Assembly (NCBI GenBank): GCA_029262935.1
Contig: JAJCYK010000040.1
Location: 1 to 5,764 of the forward strand
DNA: 5,764 nt
Origin: Cytophagales bacterium
Lineage (GTDB): Bacteria > Bacteroidota > Bacteroidia > Cytophagales > Cyclobacteriaceae
Direction: 5' to 3'
The position numbers and the translations under genes were made by a program. Within the stretch, counting starts at the first letter, position 1; the number at the start of each line of letters is the position of its first letter. Positions 1 to 5,764 of this stretch are shown one piece after another. The notes beneath the pieces are model-generated. The model was not told the origin of the DNA. It saw only the letters and a list, made by a program, of their open reading frames with translations, and made no database searches.

Positions 1-1
1 A

Positions 2-268
2 TTACAATCCAGGTTAAAAGAGGTAGAAAATTTTAATAAGGGGACACACCTTAATACGGACCCCAAAAGAACCGTGCCTTGTTATTTTAACTCCGGCTGT
101 TGCTCTTTTGCTGACGGAGACATTACGGGATTAGTAATAGAATCCGGACTTATAAAGCTAGTCAAGTGGACGTTGGACAAAACGAAGGAATATCAGGTAC
201 TTGAAAGTGCGTATTTGGAAAAGGTTTTGGAGAAATGCGCGGCCAATACCTCGACTTCTACCATGTGA
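2..268 (+). CDS. C-terminal fragment of a metallophosphoesterase-like protein (5' end outside the window)
   Basis: The reading frame is open from base 2 to a TGA at 266-268, giving 88 residues, so the gene enters from the left edge. The GTG at base 74 is an internal Val codon, not a start, because the residues before it (ending NTDPKRT) continue the same protein. The core is PCYFNSGCCSFADGDITG (residues 26-43), followed by a beta-strand-like LVIESGLIKLVKW. From memory, a block of the form FNTGCCSFSDGDITGIEI followed by an RLVRW-like strand closes a group of calcineurin-like metallophosphoesterases, so that family is the best guess. The metal-binding motifs of such enzymes lie upstream and cannot be checked. 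The tail (EKCAANTSTSTM) looks disordered. The gene converges on the minus-strand amidohydrolase across a 57-base gap. The coding call is fairly secure; the function is tentative. Confidence 0.65.
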   Translation, partial: LQSRLKEVENFNKGTHLNTDPKRTVPCYFNSGCCSFADGDITGLVIESGLIKLVKWTLDKTKEYQVLESAYLEKVLEKCAANTSTSTM

Positions 269-281
269 TCCTAAATACGCT

Positions 282-295
282 TAGGGCCAGCCCTA
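282..295. repeat. short perfect inverted repeat in a convergent intergenic gap
   Basis: TAGGGC and GCCCTA are exact reverse complements separated by CA, and lie between two convergent genes. As RNA this would form a 5-bp stem with a CCAG loop on either strand. Neither strand has a run of T directly after the stem, so it is a poor intrinsic terminator. Its position between two gene ends is the only reason to suspect a role in transcription termination. Confidence 0.3.
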
Positions 296-325
296 TATAA
301 AAACCAAGGAAAAGAGTAGTTTAAA

Positions 326-1708
326 TTATTTTGGTAGTACCTGCAAAACGGAGTCGATGGCTGACCGATCATAGTAAAACCCGTCTTTCATGACACCATG
401 AATGAGACGGGTATTCCTGATATCCTGCAGTGGATCTGCTTCCAATAACACCAGATCTGCAAATTTGCCTACACCAACTGAGCCTAATTCATGGGTGCGA
501 TCCAGGTACTTCGCCGCGTTTATGGTAGCGGTTTTAATCACATGTTTTGTCGGCAAGCCGGAGGCTTGCATTAACTCCAACTCTTTATGAAGTGAAATAC
601 CTGGAGGCAATGCTCGTAACGGCGTGGGGTGTCCACCTGCTAAAATGGGTACTTTTGCATCAAACAAATCTTTCAAAATTTCCATGCTTACCTCTAGGGA
701 TTCTTGAGCGAATGCTTTGGCCTCCGCTGAATTGTTCATACCGTTATCCCAATATTTTAACCTTAAGGAATCCGGGTAATATTGCAAGCCTAAATCTTCC
801 TCTGTAATCTGGGTATAGTCTTGAGCTTCAACCCAAAGTAGTGCAAGTACTGCAGTGCATTGCCACGTTTGGTTTTTCTTCAACTTGCTAAATAGACGGG
901 ACATTTTCTGTGGGTCTTTATTTCGATGTGCCCTATTTAGATCTGCAAAGAATTCAAACACATGGTCACCGACAGTGCCCTGGTTGACGAATTCTGCATA
1001 TTTTTCAAGCAATTCCTCACTGTTTTGGGCGTATGAAAGTGATATTTCCAAATGCTCAATACTACGAAATCCTAAGTCCGATAAATCAGCCAGGTCCATA
1101 CCCCATACATAATGGCCAGCAAATGGCAACCCCTGTGCTTGGGCTTCATTTACCAGGGCCTTTACTAAAGCGGGGGTGAGGCTGCCATAAATTTTGACAT
1201 AATCGCCGCCGATTTCATGTACTTTCTTCACTGCTTCGCGGGCCTCGGAGGTATCTGAAACTACTATTGGCTTGGCCCAAAAATCTTCCCCGTCTACGAT
1301 TTTTGCAGCGACCGGTCCTAACCTGGGAGCGAACTCCAGTGTTTCCACATAACGCTTCCAATCATGAAAATTGTTGATATGGATGTTGCCGAGGTCTCTA
1401 ATTCCAGTAATGCCATGAGCTAAAAACAGGGGTAAAAACAGATCCGTATACTCATGTATGTGTACGTGCATGTCCCATAGCCCGGGCATCAGAAATTTAT
1501 CGTCTCCCTTAATGATCTTTTCCGCACGGATATGGGCCTGCCCATGTGACCCAATATGCATGATGCGATTATGATTCACAAAGACATCCTGGTGGGGAAG
1601 CGTCTTGCCATTAACGACATCGACTACGGATACATTGGAAATGACCACATCTGCAACTTCTGGAGTGGTACAAGCCAGTAAGAGCAAAAGGCAAGGGAAG
1701 CATTTCAT
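326..1708 (-). CDS. amidohydrolase-family lipoprotein (metal-dependent hydrolase, imidazolonepropionase-like)
   Basis: This 460-residue protein belongs to the amidohydrolase superfamily, whose members use one or two metal ions in a TIM barrel to hydrolyse amide or related bonds; the substrate cannot be inferred. The ATG at 1706-1708 is preferred because it gives a short lipoprotein signal, MKCFPCLLLLLAC, with lipobox LLAC and lipidated Cys13. The upstream ATG at 1807 would run 86 bases into the preceding gene and bury this signal. Visible motifs are the small beta-domain (residues about 20-70), MPGLWDMHVH with metal ligands His81 and His83, VKIY with Lys172 (the usual carboxylated Lys), GHY with His199, and EHL with His219. 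The C-terminus has the family pattern TATINAAKYL, then GKFADLVLLEADPL. The odd point is AGGHPTP, with His360 where relatives have AGTD, so the usual Asp is missing. The start lies 13 bases after the lipoprotein stop, suggesting co-transcription. Confidence 0.92.
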   Translation of the reverse strand: MKCFPCLLLLLACTTPEVADVVISNVSVVDVVNGKTLPHQDVFVNHNRIMHIGSHGQAHIRAEKIIKGDDKFLMPGLWDMHVHIHEYTDLFLPLFLAHGITGIRDLGNIHINNFHDWKRYVETLEFAPRLGPVAAKIVDGEDFWAKPIVVSDTSEAREAVKKVHEIGGDYVKIYGSLTPALVKALVNEAQAQGLPFAGHYVWGMDLADLSDLGFRSIEHLEISLSYAQNSEELLEKYAEFVNQGTVGDHVFEFFADLNRAHRNKDPQKMSRLFSKLKKNQTWQCTAVLALLWVEAQDYTQITEEDLGLQYYPDSLRLKYWDNGMNNSAEAKAFAQESLEVSMEILKDLFDAKVPILAGGHPTPLRALPPGISLHKELELMQASGLPTKHVIKTATINAAKYLDRTHELGSVGVGKFADLVLLEADPLQDIRNTRLIHGVMKDGFYYDRSAIDSVLQVLPK

Positions 1709-1721
1709 AGATCCAGGATCG

Positions 1722-2210
1722 TCAAATTCGCTCCAAGACCCAATCAATGTTGGCAGGCTCGTCCACGCCATCTCCGTCAAAATCAAATTCCGCAGAACCG
1801 TTGCCACCTCCTAGGGTCATAATGGGTTCATTTAGCGTGATACCAAAAAACTCAAATTCATCGGGATCGCTATCGAAAATGATTACCAGTAGGTCCTCGT
1901 CAAAACACATGCTGCCATTTGAGGTGGTGGGTACTTCTCCAACCGGGCTTACGGTTACAGAAAACCGCCCATCCGTTTGAATAGTTAAAGTTACTGATCC
2001 TCCGTCAGCTACAACGTCTACGTTGAATGCAGGTCCTGATGAAGTGCTGAAAAAGGCTCCCCGGGTGGCGTTCCAGCTACCTGCTATTTGGCTTACGGAA
2101 ATTATAGTTCCATTCAAGGAGCAGTCGGGCCCATCGTCCTCCGATGAGCAGTTGAATAAAATGCCTGAAAGTAGGAGGCAGGAAATGAATAGATGGCGTT
2201 TAGGTCTCAT
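1722..2210 (-). CDS. small lipocalin-like lipoprotein, probably surface or periplasmic
   Basis: This 162-residue protein has no assigned function. It opens with a basic n-region (MRPKRH), a hydrophobic stretch and ILFNC, making Cys21 the likely lipidated residue. The mature start CSSEDD is acidic; in flavobacteria, acidic residues just after the lipidated Cys can act as a surface-export signal, so an outer-surface location is possible (inference). QIAGSWNAT (residues 41-49) carries the GxW pattern found early in lipocalin-like domains. It is followed by alternating strands such as SVTLTIQTDGRFSVTV, consistent with a small beta-barrel. Near the end, DFDGDGVDE (143-151) resembles a DxDxDG calcium-binding loop, and the protein closes with IDWVLERI. 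Cys30 and Cys102 could pair in a disulfide. The ATG is the start that yields the signal peptide; no Shine-Dalgarno sequence precedes it. The amidohydrolase follows 13 bases downstream, so the two may act together at the envelope. Confidence 0.82.
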   Translation of the reverse strand: MRPKRHLFISCLLLSGILFNCSSEDDGPDCSLNGTIISVSQIAGSWNATRGAFFSTSSGPAFNVDVVADGGSVTLTIQTDGRFSVTVSPVGEVPTTSNGSMCFDEDLLVIIFDSDPDEFEFFGITLNEPIMTLGGGNGSAEFDFDGDGVDEPANIDWVLERI

Positions 2211-2236
2211 AGCGCAGTGGGGTTGGTTGTAATACT

Positions 2237-2250
2237 ATCCTGAGAAGGAT
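2237..2250. repeat. small hairpin in the lipoprotein 5' leader
   Basis: ATCCT and AGGAT are reverse complements around a 4-base GAGA spacer, 26 bases ahead of the lipoprotein start on the minus strand. A 5-bp stem is easily produced by chance, so a regulatory role is only a possibility. Confidence 0.2.
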
Positions 2251-2292
2251 GTTTAATGAAACTATTAAAATAAGTGACCAAATAAAAGTAAT

Positions 2293-2341
2293 CACCCAGA
2301 CAAAAGACTGATTTACAAGTAGATTCGAAGTCTACCGGGTG
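2293..2341. repeat. nested inverted repeats with a tRNA T-arm-shaped hairpin
   Basis: Written on the plus strand, GTAGA (2319-2323) and TCTAC (2331-2335) form a perfect 5-bp stem closing the 7-base loop TTCGAAG. This is the geometry of a tRNA T-arm and matches the loop consensus TTCRA. One base later, GGGTG (2337-2341) is complementary to CACCC (2293-2297), giving a second 5-bp helix that encloses and could stack on the first, as an acceptor stem does on a T-arm. There is no D-arm, no clear anticodon arm and no CCA, and the stem pair next to the loop is A-T rather than the near-invariant G-C, so this is not a tRNA gene. It may be a tRNA relic, a 3' structure of the dinB mRNA, or chance. Confidence 0.35.
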
Positions 2342-2380
2342 CTTAATAGTAAAAAGGGTAACGTAAAATGGAGGACATAT

Positions 2381-3442
2381 TTACAAATCAAGAGTAAGCT
2401 GACTTTGTGGTGGTTCGCCCTGATTGTTAAGGTTAGAAATTCCTAGGCCTAGTAAACGTACGGGTTTCGTATGCTCAAAGGAGTTTAACAGTTGATCAGA
2501 TAACGACTCTAAGGTTTCGAAATTATCAATGAGATTTGGATGTGTGCGGCTTCTGGTGATTTGTTGAAAATCATTAAACTTTACTTTCAGGGTGATCGTA
2601 CGGCCATACGTCTGATGACCGTCCATCCAGTTCATTACCTTTCTCGCAATTCGTTTAATCTCAAAACGCATGTCGTCCACTTCGCTCAGGTCTTTCTCAA
2701 AGGTATCTTCTACACTAACGGACTTACGCAAGCGGTGTGGATTTACTTGCCTGTCATCATTACCGTAGGCAATTTGATGATAAAATTTGCCGTTTTTACC
2801 AAACAATTCCACCAACCGGTCCAAAGTGTATTGCTTCAGGTCTTCCCCTTTGTGAATGCCCATGCGTTGCATTTTTTCTGCAGTAACCTTACCTATACCA
2901 TGGAATTTCCGGATCTCTAAGGAATCCATAAACCTCTCTACTTGCTCTGGCAGAATGACACTAATTCCATTGGGTTTCATATAGTCAGAAGCAACTTTGG
3001 CTAAAAATTTGTTAACAGAGACACCTGCACTGGCAGTTAGCCTGGTCTCGTTAAAAATACTTTTCTTAATTTCTTTAGCAATTTGAGTAGCGGAACTTAA
3101 GCCTAGTTTGTTTTCGGTTACGTCCAAATAGGCCTCATCCAAAGAAAGGGGTTCGACCAGATGGGTATAGCGATGAAAGATATCTCGTATTTGTCCCGAG
3201 GCCTCTTTATAAGCTTCAAACCGAGGTTTTACAAAAATGATATGGGGGCATTTTCTATAAGCCTGAGAGGAGGGCATTGCAGACTTTACGCCAAACTTTC
3301 TTGCTTCATAGCTTGCGGTCATCACTACACCCCGTTCTTTACTGCCGCCTACTGCAATGGCTTTGTTCTGGAGCTCTGGGAAATCCCTTTGCTCCACCGA
3401 AGCATAAAAAGCGTCCATATCAATGTGAATAATCTTCCTCAA
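2381..3442 (-). CDS. dinB: DNA polymerase IV (Y-family translesion polymerase)
   Basis: This 353-residue protein is a complete Pol IV, close to the 351 residues of E. coli DinB. Pol IV copies past damaged template bases and mismatched primer ends in the cytoplasm without proofreading. The N-terminus HIDMDAFYASVEQ (residues 6-18) supplies catalytic Asp8 and steric-gate Tyr13. SLDEAYLDV (100-108) supplies the acidic pair Asp102/Glu103, and ASAGVSVNKFLAKVASD (137-153) is a conserved palm motif. FHGIGKVTAEKM (180-191) is the helix-hairpin-helix thumb, and the little finger runs from about KSVSVEDTF (240-248) to RLLGLGISNL (329-338). The C-terminal QLTLDL (348-353) fits a beta-clamp binding motif. 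The start is TTG: the upstream in-frame codons reach a stop at 3473-3475 with no ATG, and the next ATG (Met9) lies inside the catalytic motif. It follows the antiporter by 49 bases and could be read through from it. No LexA-type operator was recognised. Confidence 0.97.
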   Translation of the reverse strand: MRKIIHIDMDAFYASVEQRDFPELQNKAIAVGGSKERGVVMTASYEARKFGVKSAMPSSQAYRKCPHIIFVKPRFEAYKEASGQIRDIFHRYTHLVEPLSLDEAYLDVTENKLGLSSATQIAKEIKKSIFNETRLTASAGVSVNKFLAKVASDYMKPNGISVILPEQVERFMDSLEIRKFHGIGKVTAEKMQRMGIHKGEDLKQYTLDRLVELFGKNGKFYHQIAYGNDDRQVNPHRLRKSVSVEDTFEKDLSEVDDMRFEIKRIARKVMNWMDGHQTYGRTITLKVKFNDFQQITRSRTHPNLIDNFETLESLSDQLLNSFEHTKPVRLLGLGISNLNNQGEPPQSQLTLDL

Positions 3443-3491
3443 TGTGCCGTGATAGCTTGAAGTAAATTTAGGTTAATTAGCTGTAAAGATT

Positions 3492-4976
3492 CTACAAGGT
3501 CCCTAAAAAACCGCCTACTAAATAGAGTAGCGCCGCTACACTTCCCATGAGTAGGGCATAGGGTAGTTGTGTTTTTACATGATCGATGTGATCACTGGCG
3601 GCGGCCATCGAACTCAAAATTGTAGTGTCAGAGATTGGTGAGCAATGGTCACCGAATACTCCACCTCCCAGAACTGCGGCGATAGCCATGGGAATGTTAG
3701 CATCTAATGTCTGGGCCATAGGCACTGCGATTGCCATCATAATAGCAAAGGTGCCCCAACTAGTACCCGTGGAAAAAGCAATAAACCCACTAACTAAAAA
3801 CAACAATAGTGGTACCAGTGCTGGAGAAAGCCAACTCTGGGTAAACTCTGCCACATAAATACCGGTACCTAAACTTCGGCAAACGTTACCAATTGCGAAT
3901 GCAAACAACATAAGCAATGCAATCGGCATGAGGCCACCAATGCCCTTAAATGCCACATCAATAAGTTCAGAAAGCTTCATGATCTTAGCACTGCGGTATT
4001 GGATCATGGCAACTAACAAAGCCAATATAACCGCATACAGGACGGCTGAAGACCCTGACCCTTTGCCTATGGCTTGGAACAAGTGACCACTGATGCTGGA
4101 GGCATGCTCTACGGATTCCCAACCCGTGAAGGCCAACATTAAAGGCATCATCACCACCATGGTAGCAATAGGAACCAGCATGTGTCGTGCTTTGGGGATG
4201 ACCCCTGTTTTGGAATCCATCATGGTAATTTCAGAGGACACCACAGGTTGTGCATCATCCGCCATTAGCTTGCCCAAATCCCGAGCCCGGACCTCAGCTT
4301 TTTTCATAGGGCCAAAATCCCGACCAGAGCTGATAATAAAGGCTACCATACCCAAGGCTAAAATGGGATAAAAATTATAAGGAAAGACTTGTATCATCAT
4401 GGCCACTGGATCGGTAAATCCTTGCAGCAATATGAGACCCATTATATATGCCCCCCAGGCATTAAAGGGAATAAGGATACAGGCAGGAGCGGAGCTGGAG
4501 TCTGCAATGTAGGCCAACTTTTCTCTGGAGATTTTAAGCTTGTCAAATACGGGGCGATACAGGGCACCTACTGTTAAAACTGATATGGAGGATTCTACAA
4601 AAATTAATATTCCAGTCAGCCACGCCAGCCATTGAATTGCTTTGCGATTACTGGTTCCTTGCCGGGTTTGCAGTCTTTGTAACCAGGTTTCTACCCGATT
4701 TACAAATCCCAATACACCTCCGGATCTTTGAATGAAAGCAATTAGTGCACCTACCAGGGCACTGAACATTATGGTTTTGGTATTGCCTTCGTCTTTGAAC
4801 ACATCAACTAGCGCTTGCACCGTGGCCAAAGTTCCTTGTAATAAATTCCCGCCATGGATTATGACCCATCCCAGCCATATTCCAAATATTAAGGCCACAA
4901 AAACTTGTTTAGTCCTTATAGCCAAAAGGATGGCTAAAACTGGGGGTAAAACAGACCAAAAACCAAAGTGCTCCAT
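3492..4976 (-). CDS. Na+/H+ antiporter, NhaC family
   Basis: This 494-residue inner-membrane protein is built almost wholly of hydrophobic segments, about a dozen, with one longer polar loop near residues 218-265. NhaC-family antiporters exchange cytoplasmic Na+ for external protons and so support pH and salt tolerance. Family signatures seen here are FVESSISVLTVGALYRP (126-142), ADSSSAPACILIPFNAWGAY (158-177), FSTGTSWGTF (401-410) and GDHCSPISDTTILSSM (442-457). These conserved polar stretches inside the membrane are where transport residues are expected. Length is normal and both ends look intact. The ATG is separated from the stop of the upstream dehydrogenase gene by only 2 bases, so translation is probably coupled. 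Some proteins of this broad group carry organic acids or amino acids instead, so the substrate is inferred from family resemblance and nhaC is not assigned as a firm symbol. Confidence 0.92.
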   Translation of the reverse strand: MEHFGFWSVLPPVLAILLAIRTKQVFVALIFGIWLGWVIIHGGNLLQGTLATVQALVDVFKDEGNTKTIMFSALVGALIAFIQRSGGVLGFVNRVETWLQRLQTRQGTSNRKAIQWLAWLTGILIFVESSISVLTVGALYRPVFDKLKISREKLAYIADSSSAPACILIPFNAWGAYIMGLILLQGFTDPVAMMIQVFPYNFYPILALGMVAFIISSGRDFGPMKKAEVRARDLGKLMADDAQPVVSSEITMMDSKTGVIPKARHMLVPIATMVVMMPLMLAFTGWESVEHASSISGHLFQAIGKGSGSSAVLYAVILALLVAMIQYRSAKIMKLSELIDVAFKGIGGLMPIALLMLFAFAIGNVCRSLGTGIYVAEFTQSWLSPALVPLLLFLVSGFIAFSTGTSWGTFAIMMAIAVPMAQTLDANIPMAIAAVLGGGVFGDHCSPISDTTILSSMAAASDHIDHVKTQLPYALLMGSVAALLYLVGGFLGTL

Positions 4977-4978
4977 AA

Positions 4979-5764
4979 TTATAGTACGTGTTCAGCTTTT
5001 AGCCATTGGTAGGTTTCTTGGACAATGGTATCTAAAGGTACGGGTTGAAAATGCAACTGGGAGCGGGCTTTGGCATCGTCGCACAGTACATTGTGGGTGA
5101 CTAATTTGGTTTTTTCTGGGGTAAGTAAAGGTTCTTTATCGGAAAAAAACGAACCCAATTGGTAGCCCTTAGTGGCCAGATGCAACAACCATGAAGGGGT
5201 AGTTTTTTTGGTAATTGGCTTGTTCATAACCCGTTCAATGGCATTAATGAACTCCAACATGCTAGCTTCAACTCCTCCTAATAAATAATTTTCACCCTTT
5301 AACCCATGATGGAAAGCTTCTATATGAGCTTTGGCTACTTCGGGAGCGAATGTGAATCTCCCCAATGCCTTGGGCACTCCGGGAAGTTTTCCTAAATGCA
5401 CACTTTTAAACATCTGCACCCAATTTTGAGTATCGTAAGGTCCCACGATATGCGCTGGATTTACTATTACTCCATCTAAACCCTGGGTCACGGCTTGTTT
5501 GACTTCCTGTTCTGCTAGATATTTGGTGACAAAGTAGTTAACACCTGAGTCCAATGCATTACTAATGGTTTGTTCGTTTACCGGCTCATGATGAAAGCCG
5601 TAGGCCGCTACGGAAGAGGTGTGGATAAAGCGATTGGCATTTTTGGCTATGGCAGCCTTTATGACATTTTGGGTGCCTAGTACATTGGTCTGATATTGTT
5701 TCTTGTTGTGTTTTGACCACAAATTAGTGCTGGCTGCCACATGAAATACCGCATCCACTTGTTC
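4979..5764 (-). CDS. NAD(P)-dependent epimerase/dehydratase (extended SDR family), N-terminus cut by the right edge
   Basis: The frame is open to the last base, whose final codons read Glu-Gln-Val, so the visible 261 residues are a C-terminal part and the Val (GTG) at 5756-5758 is unlikely to be the start. The missing N-terminus, probably some 60-70 residues, should hold the GxxGxxG nucleotide-binding loop. What remains is typical of extended short-chain dehydrogenases: DAVFHVAA near the cut, NVLGTQNVIKAA, the Ser motif FIHTSSVAAYG (residues 46-56), and the catalytic YFVTK (Tyr77, Lys81). NPAHIVGP (102-109) and the substrate-side GENYLLGG follow. The wording resembles dihydroflavonol-4-reductase-like enzymes acting on a sugar, sterol or other alcohol/ketone, but the substrate cannot be read. 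It is the first visible gene of a likely operon with the NhaC-type antiporter, whose start lies 2 bases past its TAA. Confidence 0.9.
   Translation of the reverse strand, partial: EQVDAVFHVAASTNLWSKHNKKQYQTNVLGTQNVIKAAIAKNANRFIHTSSVAAYGFHHEPVNEQTISNALDSGVNYFVTKYLAEQEVKQAVTQGLDGVIVNPAHIVGPYDTQNWVQMFKSVHLGKLPGVPKALGRFTFAPEVAKAHIEAFHHGLKGENYLLGGVEASMLEFINAIERVMNKPITKKTTPSWLLHLATKGYQLGSFFSDKEPLLTPEKTKLVTHNVLCDDAKARSQLHFQPVPLDTIVQETYQWLKAEHVL

Larger units (their letters stand above)
2211..2380. other. 170-base non-coding gap between dinB and the lipoprotein gene
   Basis: No open frame of note lies here. On the minus strand it must hold the 3' end of the dinB transcript and, if the lipoprotein pair is transcribed separately, its promoter. 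I looked for the Bacteroidota promoter pattern (TTG about 20 bases before TAnnTTTG) and found only near misses such as TACTTTTA on the minus strand, with no well-spaced TTG. There is a T5 run on the minus strand at 2351-2355, but no stem directly before it. The gap holds the inverted-repeat element at 2293-2341 and a small hairpin at 2237-2250. Confidence 0.5.

Noticed and set aside
74..268. Independent 64-residue small protein starting at GTG 74
   Set aside because: The frame is open to the left edge and the residues before the GTG continue a recognisable protein end, so it is an internal Val in a truncated gene.
282..295. Intrinsic terminator between the two convergent genes
   Set aside because: The stem is only 5 bp with a 4-base loop, and no T-run follows it on either strand; kept only as an inverted repeat.
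1709..1807. Longer amidohydrolase N-terminus starting at the ATG at 1807
   Set aside because: It would overlap the lipoprotein gene by 86 bases, adds 33 residues with no family resemblance, and buries the lipoprotein signal that begins at 1708.
2319..2335. Complete tRNA gene suggested by the T-arm-like hairpin
   Set aside because: No D-arm, convincing anticodon arm or CCA can be drawn on either strand, and the loop-closing pair is A-T instead of G-C.
2540..2920. 126-residue plus-strand frame inside dinB
   Set aside because: It lies wholly antisense to a well-conserved polymerase gene and has no recognisable domain.
3443..3491. Separate promoter for dinB (TAAATTTA on the minus strand)
   Set aside because: It misses the last G of TAnnTTTG, and the nearest upstream TTG is about 24 bases away, so the match is no better than chance in AT-rich sequence.
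4732..5100. 122-residue plus-strand frame across the antiporter-dehydrogenase junction
   Set aside because: It is antisense to two clear genes, with no family resemblance; a shadow frame.

Overview
The window (5764 bases, moderate GC) looks like ordinary chromosomal sequence from a Bacteroidota bacterium, most likely a marine member of the Flavobacteriia. That assignment is inferred from three things: two lipoprotein-type proteins with short signal peptides, no clear Shine-Dalgarno sequence before any start, and the overall character of the proteins. No mobile element, CRISPR array, rRNA or complete tRNA gene was found.

Layout, left to right. At 2-268 (+) is the C-terminal end of a metallophosphoesterase-like protein that enters from the left edge. 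It converges on a minus-strand block that fills the rest of the window. Read in transcription order (right to left), that block holds: an extended short-chain dehydrogenase/epimerase cut by the right edge (4979-5764); an NhaC-family Na+/H+ antiporter (3492-4976) starting 2 bases after the dehydrogenase stop; DNA polymerase IV, dinB (2381-3442), 49 bases further on and starting with TTG; a 170-base non-coding gap with some inverted-repeat structure; a small lipocalin-like lipoprotein (1722-2210); and a predicted amidohydrolase lipoprotein (326-1708) 13 bases behind it.

How the genes may work together. The dehydrogenase and antiporter are almost certainly co-transcribed, and dinB may be read through from them. 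The lipoprotein and amidohydrolase form a second tight pair, both predicted to be lipidated and exported. No shared pathway can be read from the sequence, and nothing here amounts to a clearly new system.

Points worth a second look: the amidohydrolase lacks the expected metal/catalytic Asp, with an Asp codon sitting one base out of frame at that place; a T-arm-shaped hairpin lies next to a 5-bp closing helix in the dinB-lipoprotein gap; dinB has a forced TTG start; and the dehydrogenase-antiporter junction is very tight.
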